This document shows, one piece after another, positions 53,337 through 64,000 of a stretch of 64,000 nucleotides of DNA (the first letter of the stretch is position 1; each line of letters opens with the position of its first letter). The translations under genes were made by a program, and so were the position numbers. This DNA comes from Amphimedon queenslandica (taxonomy: Eukaryota; Porifera; Demospongiae; Haplosclerida; Niphatidae). The stretch lies in contig NW_003546459.1 in assembly GCF_000090795.2 (NCBI RefSeq), positions 43,006 through 107,005 on the forward strand, in the 5' to 3' direction. The notes below the pieces were generated by a model. That model was not told the origin of the DNA. It saw only the letters and a program-made list of their open reading frames with translations, and did no database searches.

Positions 53337-53829
53337 ACTAATTCTATTAGTTTTAGTTTTTTTTAGCTTGTTTATAGTGACATGTGAATGCTTTATTTAA
53401 CATTTTTGTTAGCAAATTATATTAAATACATTTTTGTCCTTGTTTGTAAGTGTGACTGGTATGACAACTAATGTGAATTATTTTTGATCTCAATATTTCT
53501 GCTTTAGTGTTTGATTTATTAATATTTTGCTGATGAGGGAAAATACAGTTATTATACTCCTCTTACAGTTACTATACAGGACTATCAATGTTATTGCATT
53601 GCAAATATTTGTACACCTGATGAAGCAGTCACTAGAATCACAAGGCTACTGGTGACATGCCTTTATGCATCAATAATTTTGTTTAAGAAATCTTTTTAGA
53701 TTAATCTAAAATTAAAATAATTATGAAGTTTGCTCACCTCCACCAGGCTGTGTGCTAATTGAGCCCCTTGCCATCTTGTTATCAGGGTTAGCTAGCAATT
53801 TCAACCATACATATATTCTTGGATATTTT

Positions 53830-54290
53830 TCAATAGGAATACTTTTATAATAAAATACTGAAAAGAGTTGAGGTAATGGAATGTGTGTGTGTACTGTGTA
53901 CATGTACAATGTATACTGTACATGTATTATAATGTACTGTGCTAAATAGAACCTTTAAAATTTGATAATATTAGGTTAACTATCCTTTCCTCTTCCCCCC
54001 TCATTCCTATATCCCTTTCTCTCACTCTATTTCTCTCTCTCTCTTTTAGATGGATATGCCAGGTCTAGAGAAGGAAGACACCAGAGGAGAACATGGAAGT
54101 ACATGAACAAGTGTCACTATTGAGTCAATGGAATGGTGTAAATATCATTATTATTTTTTTACTTATTATGTTTATTATGGTTTCAATCACCATTTCATTA
54201 CATTTTCTAATGCATATTGATGTCCTTATGCTATATAGAAAGTTTTGGCTGATTCTGACTAAATTTCTTTAGTTATGGCCATTTTAAAAA
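53830..54290 (+). repeat. Right member of direct repeat flanking the GTPase gene
   Basis: Partner of 51480-51850. Also, the short run AATATTTGTACACCTGATGAAGCAG near 53605 repeats a segment at about 52270, directly before the GTPase gene. Confidence 0.75.
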
Positions 54291-54740
54291 TTTGCCATAT
54301 TTTAAAATTACCCTGTACTAGTAGCTCATAGTTTTTTTCAAAAAATGGCTCAAAAATCACAATAAATTTTTATCACATTTTTTGATACATATTGATGTAC
54401 TTATGCTAATGTAAAAAAAGTTTGAACTAATTCCAACTTGAATTTTTGAGTTACAGCCATTTTTAAAAAATGCCAAAAATAATTTTGGAAAACTGAATAC
54501 CATGGTTTTTTCCAAAAATTGGCTTCAAAATCACCTAAATTTCTATTACATTTTTTGATGCATATTGATGTCTTTACGCTATGTAAAAAGTTTGAGCTGG
54601 TATCCAGTTAAATTTCTCAAGTTATGATCATTTTAAAAACTCCATACTTTAGAAAAATATTTACCCTGTACCCATGGTTTTTTCCAAAAATTGGTTCCAA
54701 AATGACCTCCAATTTCTATTACATTTTTTGATACATTTCT
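54165..54740. repeat. Tandem array of a dispersed-repeat subfamily
   Basis: About three to four units with TTTTTTGATACATATTGATG, AAAAAGTTTGAACTAATTCC and TGGTTTTTTCCAAAAATTGG. Complement-oriented relative of the array at 18600. Confidence 0.7.
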
Positions 54741-54863
54741 GACTTATTTTTATTTTTAATTACTATTATTAAGCCCTTACTGATGAGTATTTATGTATGC
54801 ATGTTTGCATACAGAAATACTTTTAAAATAGACTATAATTCCTCAAGACATGATGTCTATATA

Positions 54864-55195
54864 CAGTGGCGTAGCCAGGATTTTTGGAAAGGAGGGGCAA
54901 GTTGTGCGGCGCGCGAAGTGCGGCGCGAAATTTTGCGGAACCACGCCCTTTTGGGGCGTGGCCACACCTATTTTTAAACATGGCGGACTTTTTGATCGAT
55001 CATAGGCAACGTTGAATACCTTTTCAGCCTTATAATGGCATCATAGAAAGACTGCTTTGGCCTTTTCCTTTCATATGTAAGTTGTAGAACAGCTTTTTCA
55101 TCCAAAAGCAGCTTATTATTTGATTATTTTTAAATTTTGAGTTTCAAAAAAGGGGGGGCAATTGCCCCCCTTGCCCCCCCCTGGCTACGCCCCTG
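54864..55195. mobile_element. DNA element with CAGTGGCGTAGCCAGG ends
   Basis: Left end CAGTGGCGTAGCCAGG, right end CCTGGCTACGCCCCTG. The interior has a G-rich run complementary to the C-rich run near 55160-55180 and the segment CCACGCCC...GGGCGTGG. No open frame. The target duplication is not clear. Confidence 0.75.
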
Positions 55196-55514
55196 ATATA
55201 CTCTGATGTTCTATGGTAGATGATGCATTTACCAGCAAAAACAAACAAAGAACAAATGTTTACCATGTAGCTGTCAGTTTATATATTTTATTTATTCATT
55301 GTAATCAGTGACAGTGACTTTTTTTCACAACAATCTCTAAATAATTCTTATTACCTTGCAATTAGATGATTACGTCATAAATTAAAAATCATGTTTTATG
55401 ACGTCATAAAAGGGCGTTGTCTCAAATCAAATATGCATGCAGCGCATAGAAATAGCTCGATCAAATAGTAGACTAGAGAAAAAGAGAGTAGTTTAATTTA
55501 ATACTATTATTTTT

Positions 55515-57775
55515 ATGGCAAAAGCACCAGGTTAGTATTTTGACTCTACTTGATTATTTGTTACTATTAGTGCATCATTCAGTTTTGCTGTTACCTCTTA
55601 TTTTCTAAATTTTTATAGACTATCAACCAGGAGAGAGAAGGGATCACTCCACTGTACGGGTTGGAGACTACCTGTACATGTGGGGTGGGGTCCAGCCTGA
55701 TCTCCCTATGATACACGACAGTGAAAAGAAGAAATCAATGTGTTCTGTGATGGAGGTGTGTCACTTAGGAACTGGTAGGTGGGAGCAGAAACCCACCACT
55801 GGTAACCCTCCTATGATCGGTGTTACAGGCTATGCTGCTGCTGCCATTGGAAACGTAATTTTTTATTTCGGAGGCTACTGTAATCATGATTCATGTTATC
55901 ATAACATTTTGTGCAGGTAAACATAATAGTTATAATAAATGATATTTACTGATGTAAACAGTTTTAATGTTGATACCTTCAACTGGAAGGAACTCTCTCC
56001 TTCTACATCTCGCCATGGTCCTATGATGAAGTCCCACTGTGACATGATAGCAATAAAAGTGAGCGGTGAGGACTATCTTGTAGTAATTGGAGGATATGGA
56101 CCATCATTTTTATATAATACACCAAAACACCCAGGTGCCCAGTACAGTGGTGAAGGATTAGTTTTTAATCGTCAACGATGCAATGAGATCAATTACTATA
56201 AACTCTCAACAGGTTAGAGTTCAACTTGTTTATGTTAATGAAAATGAATGTAATGAAGTATTGTTAGTTGGTGAATATATCTAGCATTGAGAATTACTTG
56301 CTTGTTTGTTCATGATCGTCATACCTAATTATTTGATAATTATAATCAAAGAAATATGAACTAGTTTACTCTACCCATAAATGCATTCCATTCAAACTTA
56401 TTATTATTATTATTATTGATATTTTTAGGACAATGGATATTACTGACTGTCACTGGAGACAGACCACCTCCTATGGACGAATTCACTTTAACATCAATTA
56501 ATAATTCCAGTGCTATATTATTTGGAGGTGACACTACTGATGGACTCAGTAACAATGTATATATTCTTAATTTCACTGATACATCAGTGGTGAGTGTATT
56601 ATTAATTATAATTACATAACAATAATATGTGTGTATTATTATTCAGAATTTTATGATATAATTAAATTTATTATTAGAATTGTTTAAAGTTATCTAATCC
56701 TGGTGGATCAGTACAATGGCCTAAGGGAAGACGTGCTCATTCCAGTGTACTGATTACCACTAGTTCAGGACCACACTTACTAGTGGTGGGTGGAGTTGGT
56801 GCTTACGACTGCGTCATATTTGATATTAGCAATAAATCATGGAAGCAACTGGTAAGTATACAAAGAATACAACAAAGCCCCTGTTATTATGTACATATAA
56901 GTAGCATTGTACTTAGCTAATAGACGAACACCAATACTAGACTAATACCATTTTGCTAATACACAGTACTGTATAGAATCATTTTCATTGATGGGACAAA
57001 ATAATGCACAAAAATTAATATTATCATTCTTTATGCTAAAGTATTTTTTCCTTTATAGTTTAATATACCAGACATTGTCACTAATAGACGAGAGCATTCT
57101 CTCTCAGTGTGGAGTGTGACACCAACTACTAACTGGATAATTGTGTTTGGAGGAATGAGAGATTATTTGACAATAAGTGATATAGCAGTTATTGAACTCA
57201 GTGAGTGCATGTGAATAGAAATGTATTGAATATACACAATTTGCACATATTGAATACTGTATAACAATTGTAAATCAACTGTATGGTTAACCCTTTTAAC
57301 ATACATATTACAGTAGTAGCTGATATTATACAAATTATACATGTACATGTACATGTACTTGTCATTAACTCATTGACTATTTTGTTACTGTATAGGATAT
57401 ACTAGTGATAATGATTGGTCTACTAGTGTAATACCTCTGGACCAGTATCAAGAGAAACTACAAGAAAGGAGAAGAGAATGGGAAGCATCTCAACCTGTTC
57501 AGCCTGAGAATAGAAGAGAAATAGACCGTCTGAGACGTGTACTACAAGAAAGGGAAAGGGAACTACAGGAGGAGAGAAGAGAAAAGGAACAAGTTAGAAA
57601 CAGACTACAGCAACAACTTCAAGGAATAGAACAACAACTTCAACAAGCACAGCAACAAGGACAAGAAAGAGAGAGGCAGGCCAGAGAACGAGAGCAGGAT
57701 TTACAGAGACAACTTAAGGAATATCAAGAAAGAGAGCGACAACTTAAAAGGCAAATTGAAGGTGGCCAGCAATAA
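55515..57775 (+). CDS. Kelch-repeat protein with C-terminal coiled coil
   Basis: Exons 55515-55530, 55619-55916, 55962-56212, 56429-56589, 56678-56851, 57059-57200 and 57396-57775 close to 473 residues. Five or so kelch blades are visible (RRDHSTVRVGDYLYMWGG, AAIGNVIFYFGGY, YLVVIGGYG, SSAILFGGDTTDG, LLVVGGVGAYD, WIIVFGGMRDY). The last exon is a coiled coil of Glu/Gln/Arg heptads (REREQDLQRQLKEYQERER). The stop at 57773-57775 is TAA directly after CAG CAA, and the same frame continues the identical Gln/Glu/Arg pattern for 32 more codons to TGA at 57872. The stop therefore looks like a recent mutation of a Gln codon. Kelch propellers usually bind partner proteins; the partner is unknown. Confidence 0.8.
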
Positions 57776-57874
57776 GAACAAGATCTTCAGCGACAGCCTC
57801 AAGAAAAAGAGCAACAGCTTGAGGAAAGAGAGAGAGAGAGAGTTCAACTTGAAGAGCAGATTCTTAAAATTTGA
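57776..57874 (+). pseudogene. Coiled-coil tail cut off by a stop codon
   Basis: In the frame of the kelch gene this stretch reads EQDLQRQPQEKEQQLEER and ends LEEQILKI before TGA at 57872-57874. It is compositionally the same coiled coil as the preceding exon. Confidence 0.7.
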
Positions 57875-58012
57875 TTATTTTAAAATATTTTTAAAATTTT
57901 AATAATAATTTTGTAAATTTATACAATATTCAGGCATACAGTTTACACGTGAGCCTACGCATGTCAACTTGAACTTGATATTGTTTTATTTATAGACGAG
58001 GATTAGGACAGG

Positions 58013-61000
58013 ATGCCTAGTCTGAGGATTTACTACAAGTCTGTACTTGGACTGAGATGCTTACAATCGAGACTTTTCTCCTCCTCTTCTTCAGTAAAGG
58101 AAGATAACAGGCAGTTGCTCAAGGCTGGGACGCGATACCTCTCTGAGGACACCATTGAAAGGACTAGGAAGAACGTGGAGCTTCGTAAACTTTACATTGA
58201 TTTTGATCACTTGGTATGGTACGATGTGATGATTTTAAAGTGGGTCGTTCTTATTTTTTTGTGTGGGCGTCTAATGACATTATGTATTGGATTATTAATG
58301 GCATTATGTAAGGAGCACTATGTAAAGGAGCCCACACAAAATGGCATTATGTAAAGGAGCACTAAATTACAATCAAGTGTTCTTGTGTGGTTCTGAAGGT
58401 AATTCCAATTGAAATTGGATTTTTGCTGAAATAGAGTTTACAATGGTCGATATTTAATTTATTCCATTTAATTAATGTACACAATTAATTAATAGTAATG
58501 GTAATACCATAATTATTATTATTTTTATTTTAATATGATTGACTCCATCATTATTATTTAAGGCTAGAAAGTTGTGCTATTGATTACTTTTATTGTCTAC
58601 TACGTTGATCTAATGCTCTCCCATTGAAAGGTAGGCGAGTACCACAAGTACCTTCAACTGCAGGAAAGGATCAGTGACTTAGAGCATGAAAAGAAAAGAG
58701 CAAGCGAAATTATATCATCTACAACAGTTAGTCTTCTCAATGTACATGTACTATCTCATATGTTACATTGCTATTATGTGTATTGTTCATAATAATGCCA
58801 ATATAATCATTTAAGATCTGCTATGTGTACACATATATTCTTTCATTAGTGGATCTGTGTGTTTAATATTATAGATTGATAATGAGAAAGAAGATATGAT
58901 ATACCAAGTGCGACAACTCAAGAGCAAGCTTAACGACTTAAAAGTAATAATTATTATTTTATAACATTAATATCCTCACATATGCTTCTCTTTATTTTAT
59001 GTTCATTTTCTATTACTTTCTTTATCTCCAATAGGCTGAGATGCATCCAGTTGAGAAGTCATTTATTCACAATGTTTCGTTTCTTCCTAACAATATTCAT
59101 CCTGATGCGGTTAGCTAGCAATGGAAACTATTTCTCTTATGTGCCCCCATTCTCTATTCTAGCCGATTGGTCATGAACCAAGACTAGTGGAATATCTCAA
59201 TAAAAAACATTGTATGTACTACTAGTAGCATTGATCTTATTGTCCTACATTTCGCCAGCGACCTTTAATATAATTTTTTTGCGATTAAAAAATTATAAAA
59301 AGCTATGAAAATTCGAAAAAAATTCCTATGCATGTACATGTACATGTAGCTATGTAGTTATTACATGTATATAGTGTACATGCACAGTACATGTACTTAT
59401 AATTTAGTATTTTTGCTCAGATGCTAAAATTTATTGGCATTGATGACAGTTCTGAATTAACTCCAGCATTACTTAATTCCCTGATAACCACATCACCTAT
59501 TTAAGGCTATTTTTATTAGTCACTCTATTTTTGTAGGTCGTGACTTTACGCCACTTGACTACAAAGAGCTCGGAAAGAGACATGATCTGTTTGATATCCC
59601 GTAAGTAAAATAACTTTAAATTAGAATAAATTTAATATTAAAAGCTCAATTCAATATTCATAGTTCTGCTGCCCAGTGCTCCGGAGAAGGTTTCTATTAT
59701 CTCAAAGGAGAAGCTGCTGTACTAGAGCTAGCACTGATACAATATGCCATGAGTAAAGCCATCAAGAATGTGAGCTTCTCAGAGATACCGTATTGTGGGA
59801 AATTTTGGAGAGAATTAAATTTGGCGTTTTGAAGGCCATTCGCCAAAATATAAATCTGCCATTTTGAGCCATTATGTGCATGTTCAATGGCACGTGGCTA
59901 CAAATTTGCCAAATTGAAATTCACCAATCACCAAAGTTAAGCAATTCGCCAAATTTAACTACTTCAAAAATTTTCCACTATACATTATCCAATCCTACTA
60001 CACTATATAGGGTTATTATCCTATAGCTACACCAGATGTCATTAGAACACATGTGGCTGTGAGTTTGCCAATGAAATTACAAAAGAATTTTTATGGCTTT
60101 ACTTGCTTATAGGATAGGTGTGGTTATCAGGCTCGTAGTGGGGAAAACCAGTATTATTTACTTGCTAATGAGGACAAGTGTTTGAGTGGGACTGCTGAAA
60201 TCCCACTAGCAGGTTAGAGCTAATCAAAACCCTGTTAATAATAATAAACATCTTTTATTTGGTTTAGGAATGTATCTTAACAAAAATGTATTATACAGTG
60301 ATCTACCAATAAAGTAAAGTCATAGTATTACTGTATAGGGGGAAATTTTGGAGCAACTAAAATTTGGCGAAATTGCTAAATTTTGATAATTGGTGAATTT
60401 TAATTTGGCGAATTTGTGGCCACATGCCATTGAGCATGCGTATAATGGCTCAAAATGGCGGATTTTATTTTGGCAAATGACTATCAATATACCAAATTCG
60501 CCAAATTTAAACCCCTCCATAATTTCCCGCTATACGGTACATTATTTTATATTATAGTGTTGTATTATTATCATTTTAGGCTTGTTGCTTTTGGTAGATG
60601 CTTTAGAGTTGAAACTGGTAAGCCAGTATCTATTATTACATGTATATCATTATGCTATAATAATAATTATTATTATATCACTAATTTGTTGTTACGTATA
60701 ATTGTCTCTTGCATTATATGAAGGTGGTAGAGGTAGAGGTGAAGGAAGACTTTATAGAGTCCACCAATTTTCAAAGGCAATTGATTACTGGTTTTTGTTT
60801 CTCTTTTATTTCTTGTCTTTTAGGTCGAGCTCTTTGGTTTAACAGCGAATGAAGACAGAACTGAGAGTGAGGAACTCCTTGATGAAATGGTGGCACTCCA
60901 GAAGGAGATCAATACAGAACTGGGCCTTCATTGCAGGTAGTGTACTTGTACATCCGGGAGTGTCAGAAATCCCAGTACAGTGACTGTCCTGATTTTGAGT

Positions 61001-62326
61001 AACTTAAAAAATTTGTAAAAAATCTAAATTTGATTGGAATCAGTTCAAACTTTCTACGCAACTTAAGTACATGTATATGCATCAGAAAAAATTGTAAAAA
61101 TGGAGAATTTTCTCCTTTTCAATTTTGGCGAATTTTGGCCCAAGACCATGTGCTATAGTACAGGGACTTTGACCTGATTTTTGAGTAACTTTAAAATTCA
61201 TAAAAAAATTCAAATTTGATCGGAATCAATTCAAACTTTCTATGCAACTTAAGTGCATGTATATGCATCAGAAAAAATTATAAAAATGTAAAATTTTCTA
61301 CTTTTTAATTTTGGCAAAATTTGGCCCGAGACCATGTACAGGGACTTTGACCTGATTTTTGAGTAACTTTAAAAATTCATAAAAAATTAAATTTGATTGG
61401 AATCAGTTCAAACTTTCTACGCAAATTAATTACATGTATATGCATCAGGAAAAATTATAGAAATCAAAAATTCTCTCCTTTTAAATTTTGGCAAAATTTG
61501 GCCTGAGAACCTGTACTTTTTTGTACAGGGACCTTGGCCCGATTTTTGAGCAAATCTAATATTGATCAGAATCAACTCAAATTTTAATGCGACTCATATA
61601 CATGTACATGTACATGTGGCAATGATAACAACAAGAGAACATGTACATTAGAATTTTGGAAAATTATTAATTTTATTCATAGGGTCCTAGATATGCCCAC
61701 GGAAGACTTAGGAGTACCTGCTTATAGGAAGTTTGACATTGAAGCATGGATGCCTGGCTTAAATAGATATGGAGAAGTGAGTATACATGTACATGTACTT
61801 TGTACTCCATATATTATTATTATGTGTGTTATTGCTGCTATGTATGTAGGTTACCAGTGCTTCTAACTGCACTGATTATCAAAGCCAAAGATTAAATATA
61901 ACTTATAGAATGAAAGATGTTCCTGTATCTAAATATAAAACATGTCCTGATTGGAAATACGTGCACACAGTTAGTTAAAGTTATAGCTGTCTTGTTTATT
62001 TTCCTTTTTAGGTTAATGGAACAGCTTGTGCTGTCCCTCGTACTTTAATAGCATTACTGGAAACACATCAAAAGGAGGTAATAATACCAATCATCCTACT
62101 ACAATAAACAGTTATATGCATGTCACTGTAACTGTCGCTGTTGTATAGCAGATTATTTTTGTGGGTATAATATTTTGTGGTTTGCTCCTAGTGAGCAATT
62201 GTTAATATCTGATAATGGTTATGGTACTGGGTAGTGCTATAGTATAAGAGCTCTTTTATTTCTCTCTTCTCTTATCATTAGAATGGCTCTTACTCATTGC
62301 CTGATGTACTAGGTGTTAAGCTCTAG
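58013..62326 (+). CDS. SARS2: Mitochondrial seryl-tRNA synthetase
   Basis: Seventeen exons: 58013-58213, 58631-58726, 58875-58943, 59035-59109, 59163-59211, 59537-59600, 59664-59769, 60011-60058, 60113-60212, 60268-60313, 60580-60617, 60724-60776, 60824-60936, 61683-61776, 61850-61969, 62012-62077, 62282-62326, closing to 460 residues. The N-terminus ([20 protein letters not shown]) is a mitochondrial targeting peptide. The first exons encode the helical arm that holds tRNA-Ser. The class II core has [11 protein letters not shown], motif 2 ([26 protein letters not shown]), the Ser/AMP site ([27 protein letters not shown]) and motif 3 ([16 protein letters not shown]). These are closest to animal SARS2. 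The C-terminal tail is short. Intron 12 begins GC (AAG|GCAATT) instead of GT. Two MITEs sit in introns 7 and 10 and a repeat array in intron 13. Confidence 0.93.
59788..59985. mobile_element. MITE in SARS2 intron 7
   Basis: Left arm CCGTATTGTGGGAAATTTTG, right arm AAAATTTTCCACTATACAT, TA on both sides. It begins 18 bases after the exon 7 splice donor. The interior is shared with 48081 and 60331. Confidence 0.75.
60331..60537. mobile_element. MITE in SARS2 intron 10
   Basis: Left arm CTGTATAGGGGGAAATTTTG, right arm ATAATTTCCCGCTATACGG, flanked by TA. Same family as 59788, with TTTGGCGAATTTGTGGCC inside. Confidence 0.85.
60960..61560 (+). repeat. Dispersed 150-bp repeat, four tandem units in SARS2 intron 13
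   Basis: Units have TTGACCTGATTTTTGAGTAA, TTTGATTGGAATCAGTTCAA, ACTTTCTACGCAA and TATGCATCAGAAAAAATTAT. The complement matches the array at 7290. Confidence 0.75.
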
Positions 62327-62728
62327 ACTTTGAACACTTTTAGTGACTGTACAGTTGCATACATTTGTTTTTTTTTACTCAAAAACTATATTTTGCTCAT
62401 GTTTAAATGTTTTATTATGTCAATGCTGAAGTATTTGGGAGCAACATCAACCAACAAATTCTATGTTGTCTTCTAAATGGTTGCTGGGTGAATTTGTTGT
62501 GTCTCTGTAGAAGTGGGGATTGCCAGGAAGACTTCTAAAAAATAAACTTGATGCTGCCAGACAGAGTTGCTAGAATTGAGTGAATTGTGTAACAAAAAAC
62601 TGTTGTATTTATTCTAATGAGTAATGACATATGCCGTGAGCTATAACTTGAGTTGGCTGTTTCCTTTTTCTCATTTTTGTTGATTATTAAAATAAGTGGT
62701 TTAATAAAAATAATGACTGACATCATCA

Positions 62729-64000
62729 ATGAATAACAATTGTTGTACAGTTCTGCTTTCATTTCTGCTAGCTCTCTTGATTGCTGCTGCCATACCTACT
62801 GCATACAGCTTAAAGAAAGAGAGGGTTATGCAGGAGTGGTGCAAAATCAAGCATTTTGTGCTTTCTTTGTTAGCTTTGGCTGTATTAAACTATAAATGTG
62901 AGTATGCTTGTTTCTTTATTGATAATTTATAATTGTAGATCATAATTTTCTCTGCATAGAGAGAGAGAGAAGAGAGAAATGAAATGATCTACACTCGTGT
63001 AACTAATAGATCTAGTCCTATATTTAAGCTAATTAATATTATTCCTTTTTTATTTCATCTCAGGTGCATCGCAACATGTATCAATCAGTCCAAGTGGCCC
63101 ACACATCATTTACTTTGGAGACTCATTGGAGCTCAACTGCTTTTCCCCATTAGCTGCTTATTACACTTGGATTTTTGATGATGACACAGTTGAAAACACT
63201 CAAAACCTCACCATATCTTATAAAGAACCTTCTGACTCCATATATGGTGGCACATATATTTGCAAAGCAGAAAGCTATAGTGGCAGATATCTCAACACTT
63301 CAGTGTTTGTGGCTTTTGAATCTTATTTCACTCTCTCCCCAGAGTCAGTTTTAGCAGAATCAGGAGATAACGTAACGTTACAATGTAAGGTCACTGGATA
63401 CCCCATACCAAGCATTTTTTGGATCAAACTACTGGTACCTGTGAATAATACTGAACTGATTGATCTAAATGAAACAATGGAAGGTATTGGCAATACCATG
63501 ATAGAGTATTATGCTACTGATTACTCTAATACTTCCATGCTAACATTTAATTCAATTGAATATGATGATTTTGGCTTCTATGCCTGCATTGCCATGCAGT
63601 CAAATGATAGCTTAATGGCTGAAATGGGGATATTCTCTTTATCTGATACCTCAACCGTAACTGGTAAGTTCAGTAGATTGTATTATTGAATTACTCTAAT
63701 CAATTTAACGTTATATGCCAGTGAATACTTATTACAGTAAGAAAAGTAGATAAAGTATTGGTTTGACTGTATATATGCATTGTTTCATTACTTACACATA
63801 ATTTATTGGCTGCTATAATAGTTCAAATGCTGTTTCTGTTTGTGTTTTGAATATCTTTTAAACTATCACAACATGATTATTTTTACAACACTTTCATGCA
63901 TGCAGTGCTTAAATACACAATAAATAAGTGGCTCTCTTATCATTAAGTACCTACAGTAGTTGCAATTGACCAACCAGATTGCTTGATTTTAGGTTCATAA
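62729..64000 (+). CDS. Immunoglobulin-domain protein, 5' part (runs off the window)
   Basis: Exon 1 (62729-62897) encodes a signal peptide (NCCTVLLSFLLALLIAAAIP). Exon 2 (63064-63663) joins in phase and encodes two Ig domains: the first with GDSLELNC ... GGTYICKAES, the second with SGDNVTLQCKVTGYP ... DDFGFYACIAMQ. Both have the Cys pair and Trp (YTWIFD, IFWIKL) of the fold and several N-glycosylation sequons. Exon 2 ends in phase 1, as is common for shuffled Ig exons, and must continue beyond 64000. A cell-surface or secreted receptor is likely, but the rest is unseen. The second hydrophobic run in exon 1 (HFVLSLLALAVL) is odd for a mature N-terminus. Confidence 0.7.
63664..64000 (+). other. 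Intron of the Ig gene, no exon seen
   Basis: AT-rich sequence after the GTAAGT donor at 63664. No further exon could be supported before the end of the window. Confidence 0.5.

Overview
The window reads as animal nuclear DNA from an early-branching metazoan, most likely a demosponge of the Amphimedon type. This is inferred from gene content and style: an A+T-rich sequence, very short introns (41-52 bp in several genes), abundant TACATGTA-type palindromes, many MITE-like elements with TA or 8-bp target duplications, and animal orthologues (PIF1, FBXW8, mitochondrial seryl-tRNA synthetase, TMEM104-like transporters) beside domain shuffling (death domain plus tyrosine phosphatase) and families of secreted fibrinogen-like proteins. 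One 10-N assembly gap is present. I rebuilt the multi-exon genes by hand from GT-AG borders; phases closed in frame for FBXW8, PIF1, three transporters, the phosphatase, the kelch gene and SARS2.

Layout. 0.6-7 kb: a decayed LRAT-like gene on the minus strand, then two nearly identical tandem genes for type II membrane proteins with a fibrinogen-like C-terminal domain, the second broken by the gap, with MITEs between. 8-11 kb: a secreted protein with a periplasmic-binding-protein (ANF-receptor-like) fold. 11-21.7 kb: a 13-exon FBXW8-type F-box/WD gene that carries a complete intronless GTPase gene, a dead reverse-transcriptase fragment and a local duplication in one intron. 22-27.3 kb: a tandem array on the minus strand of secreted fibrinogen-like genes (two intact, remnants of others), each with a TATA box plus CRE (TGACGTCA) promoter and two followed by broken copies of the last exon of PIF1. 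27.4-30.4 kb: the intact six-exon PIF1 helicase gene. 30.6-40.6 kb: three tandem three-exon TMEM104-like transporter genes, the first head-to-head with PIF1. 41.3-42.3 kb: a decayed nidogen-type (NIDO) domain. 42.8-50.4 kb: a 25-exon gene predicted to join a death domain, an unfamiliar middle module and two tyrosine-phosphatase domains. 52.3-53.3 kb: a second GTPase gene ending in a glycine-rich membrane segment, between long direct repeats. 55.5-57.8 kb: a kelch/coiled-coil gene with an in-frame stop cutting its coiled coil. 58.0-62.3 kb: mitochondrial seryl-tRNA synthetase. 62.7 kb to the end: the start of an immunoglobulin-domain gene.

PIF1 and SARS2 (mitochondrial/nuclear maintenance) and FBXW8 (ubiquitin ligase) are housekeeping genes. 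Around them sit expanding families that look like recognition and signalling: fibrinogen-like proteins, AIG1-like GTPases, a death-domain phosphatase, kelch and Ig proteins. The most unusual object is the death-domain phosphatase: its first phosphatase domain keeps the catalytic Cys but has WPN in place of WPD, and its second has lost the Cys and Arg.
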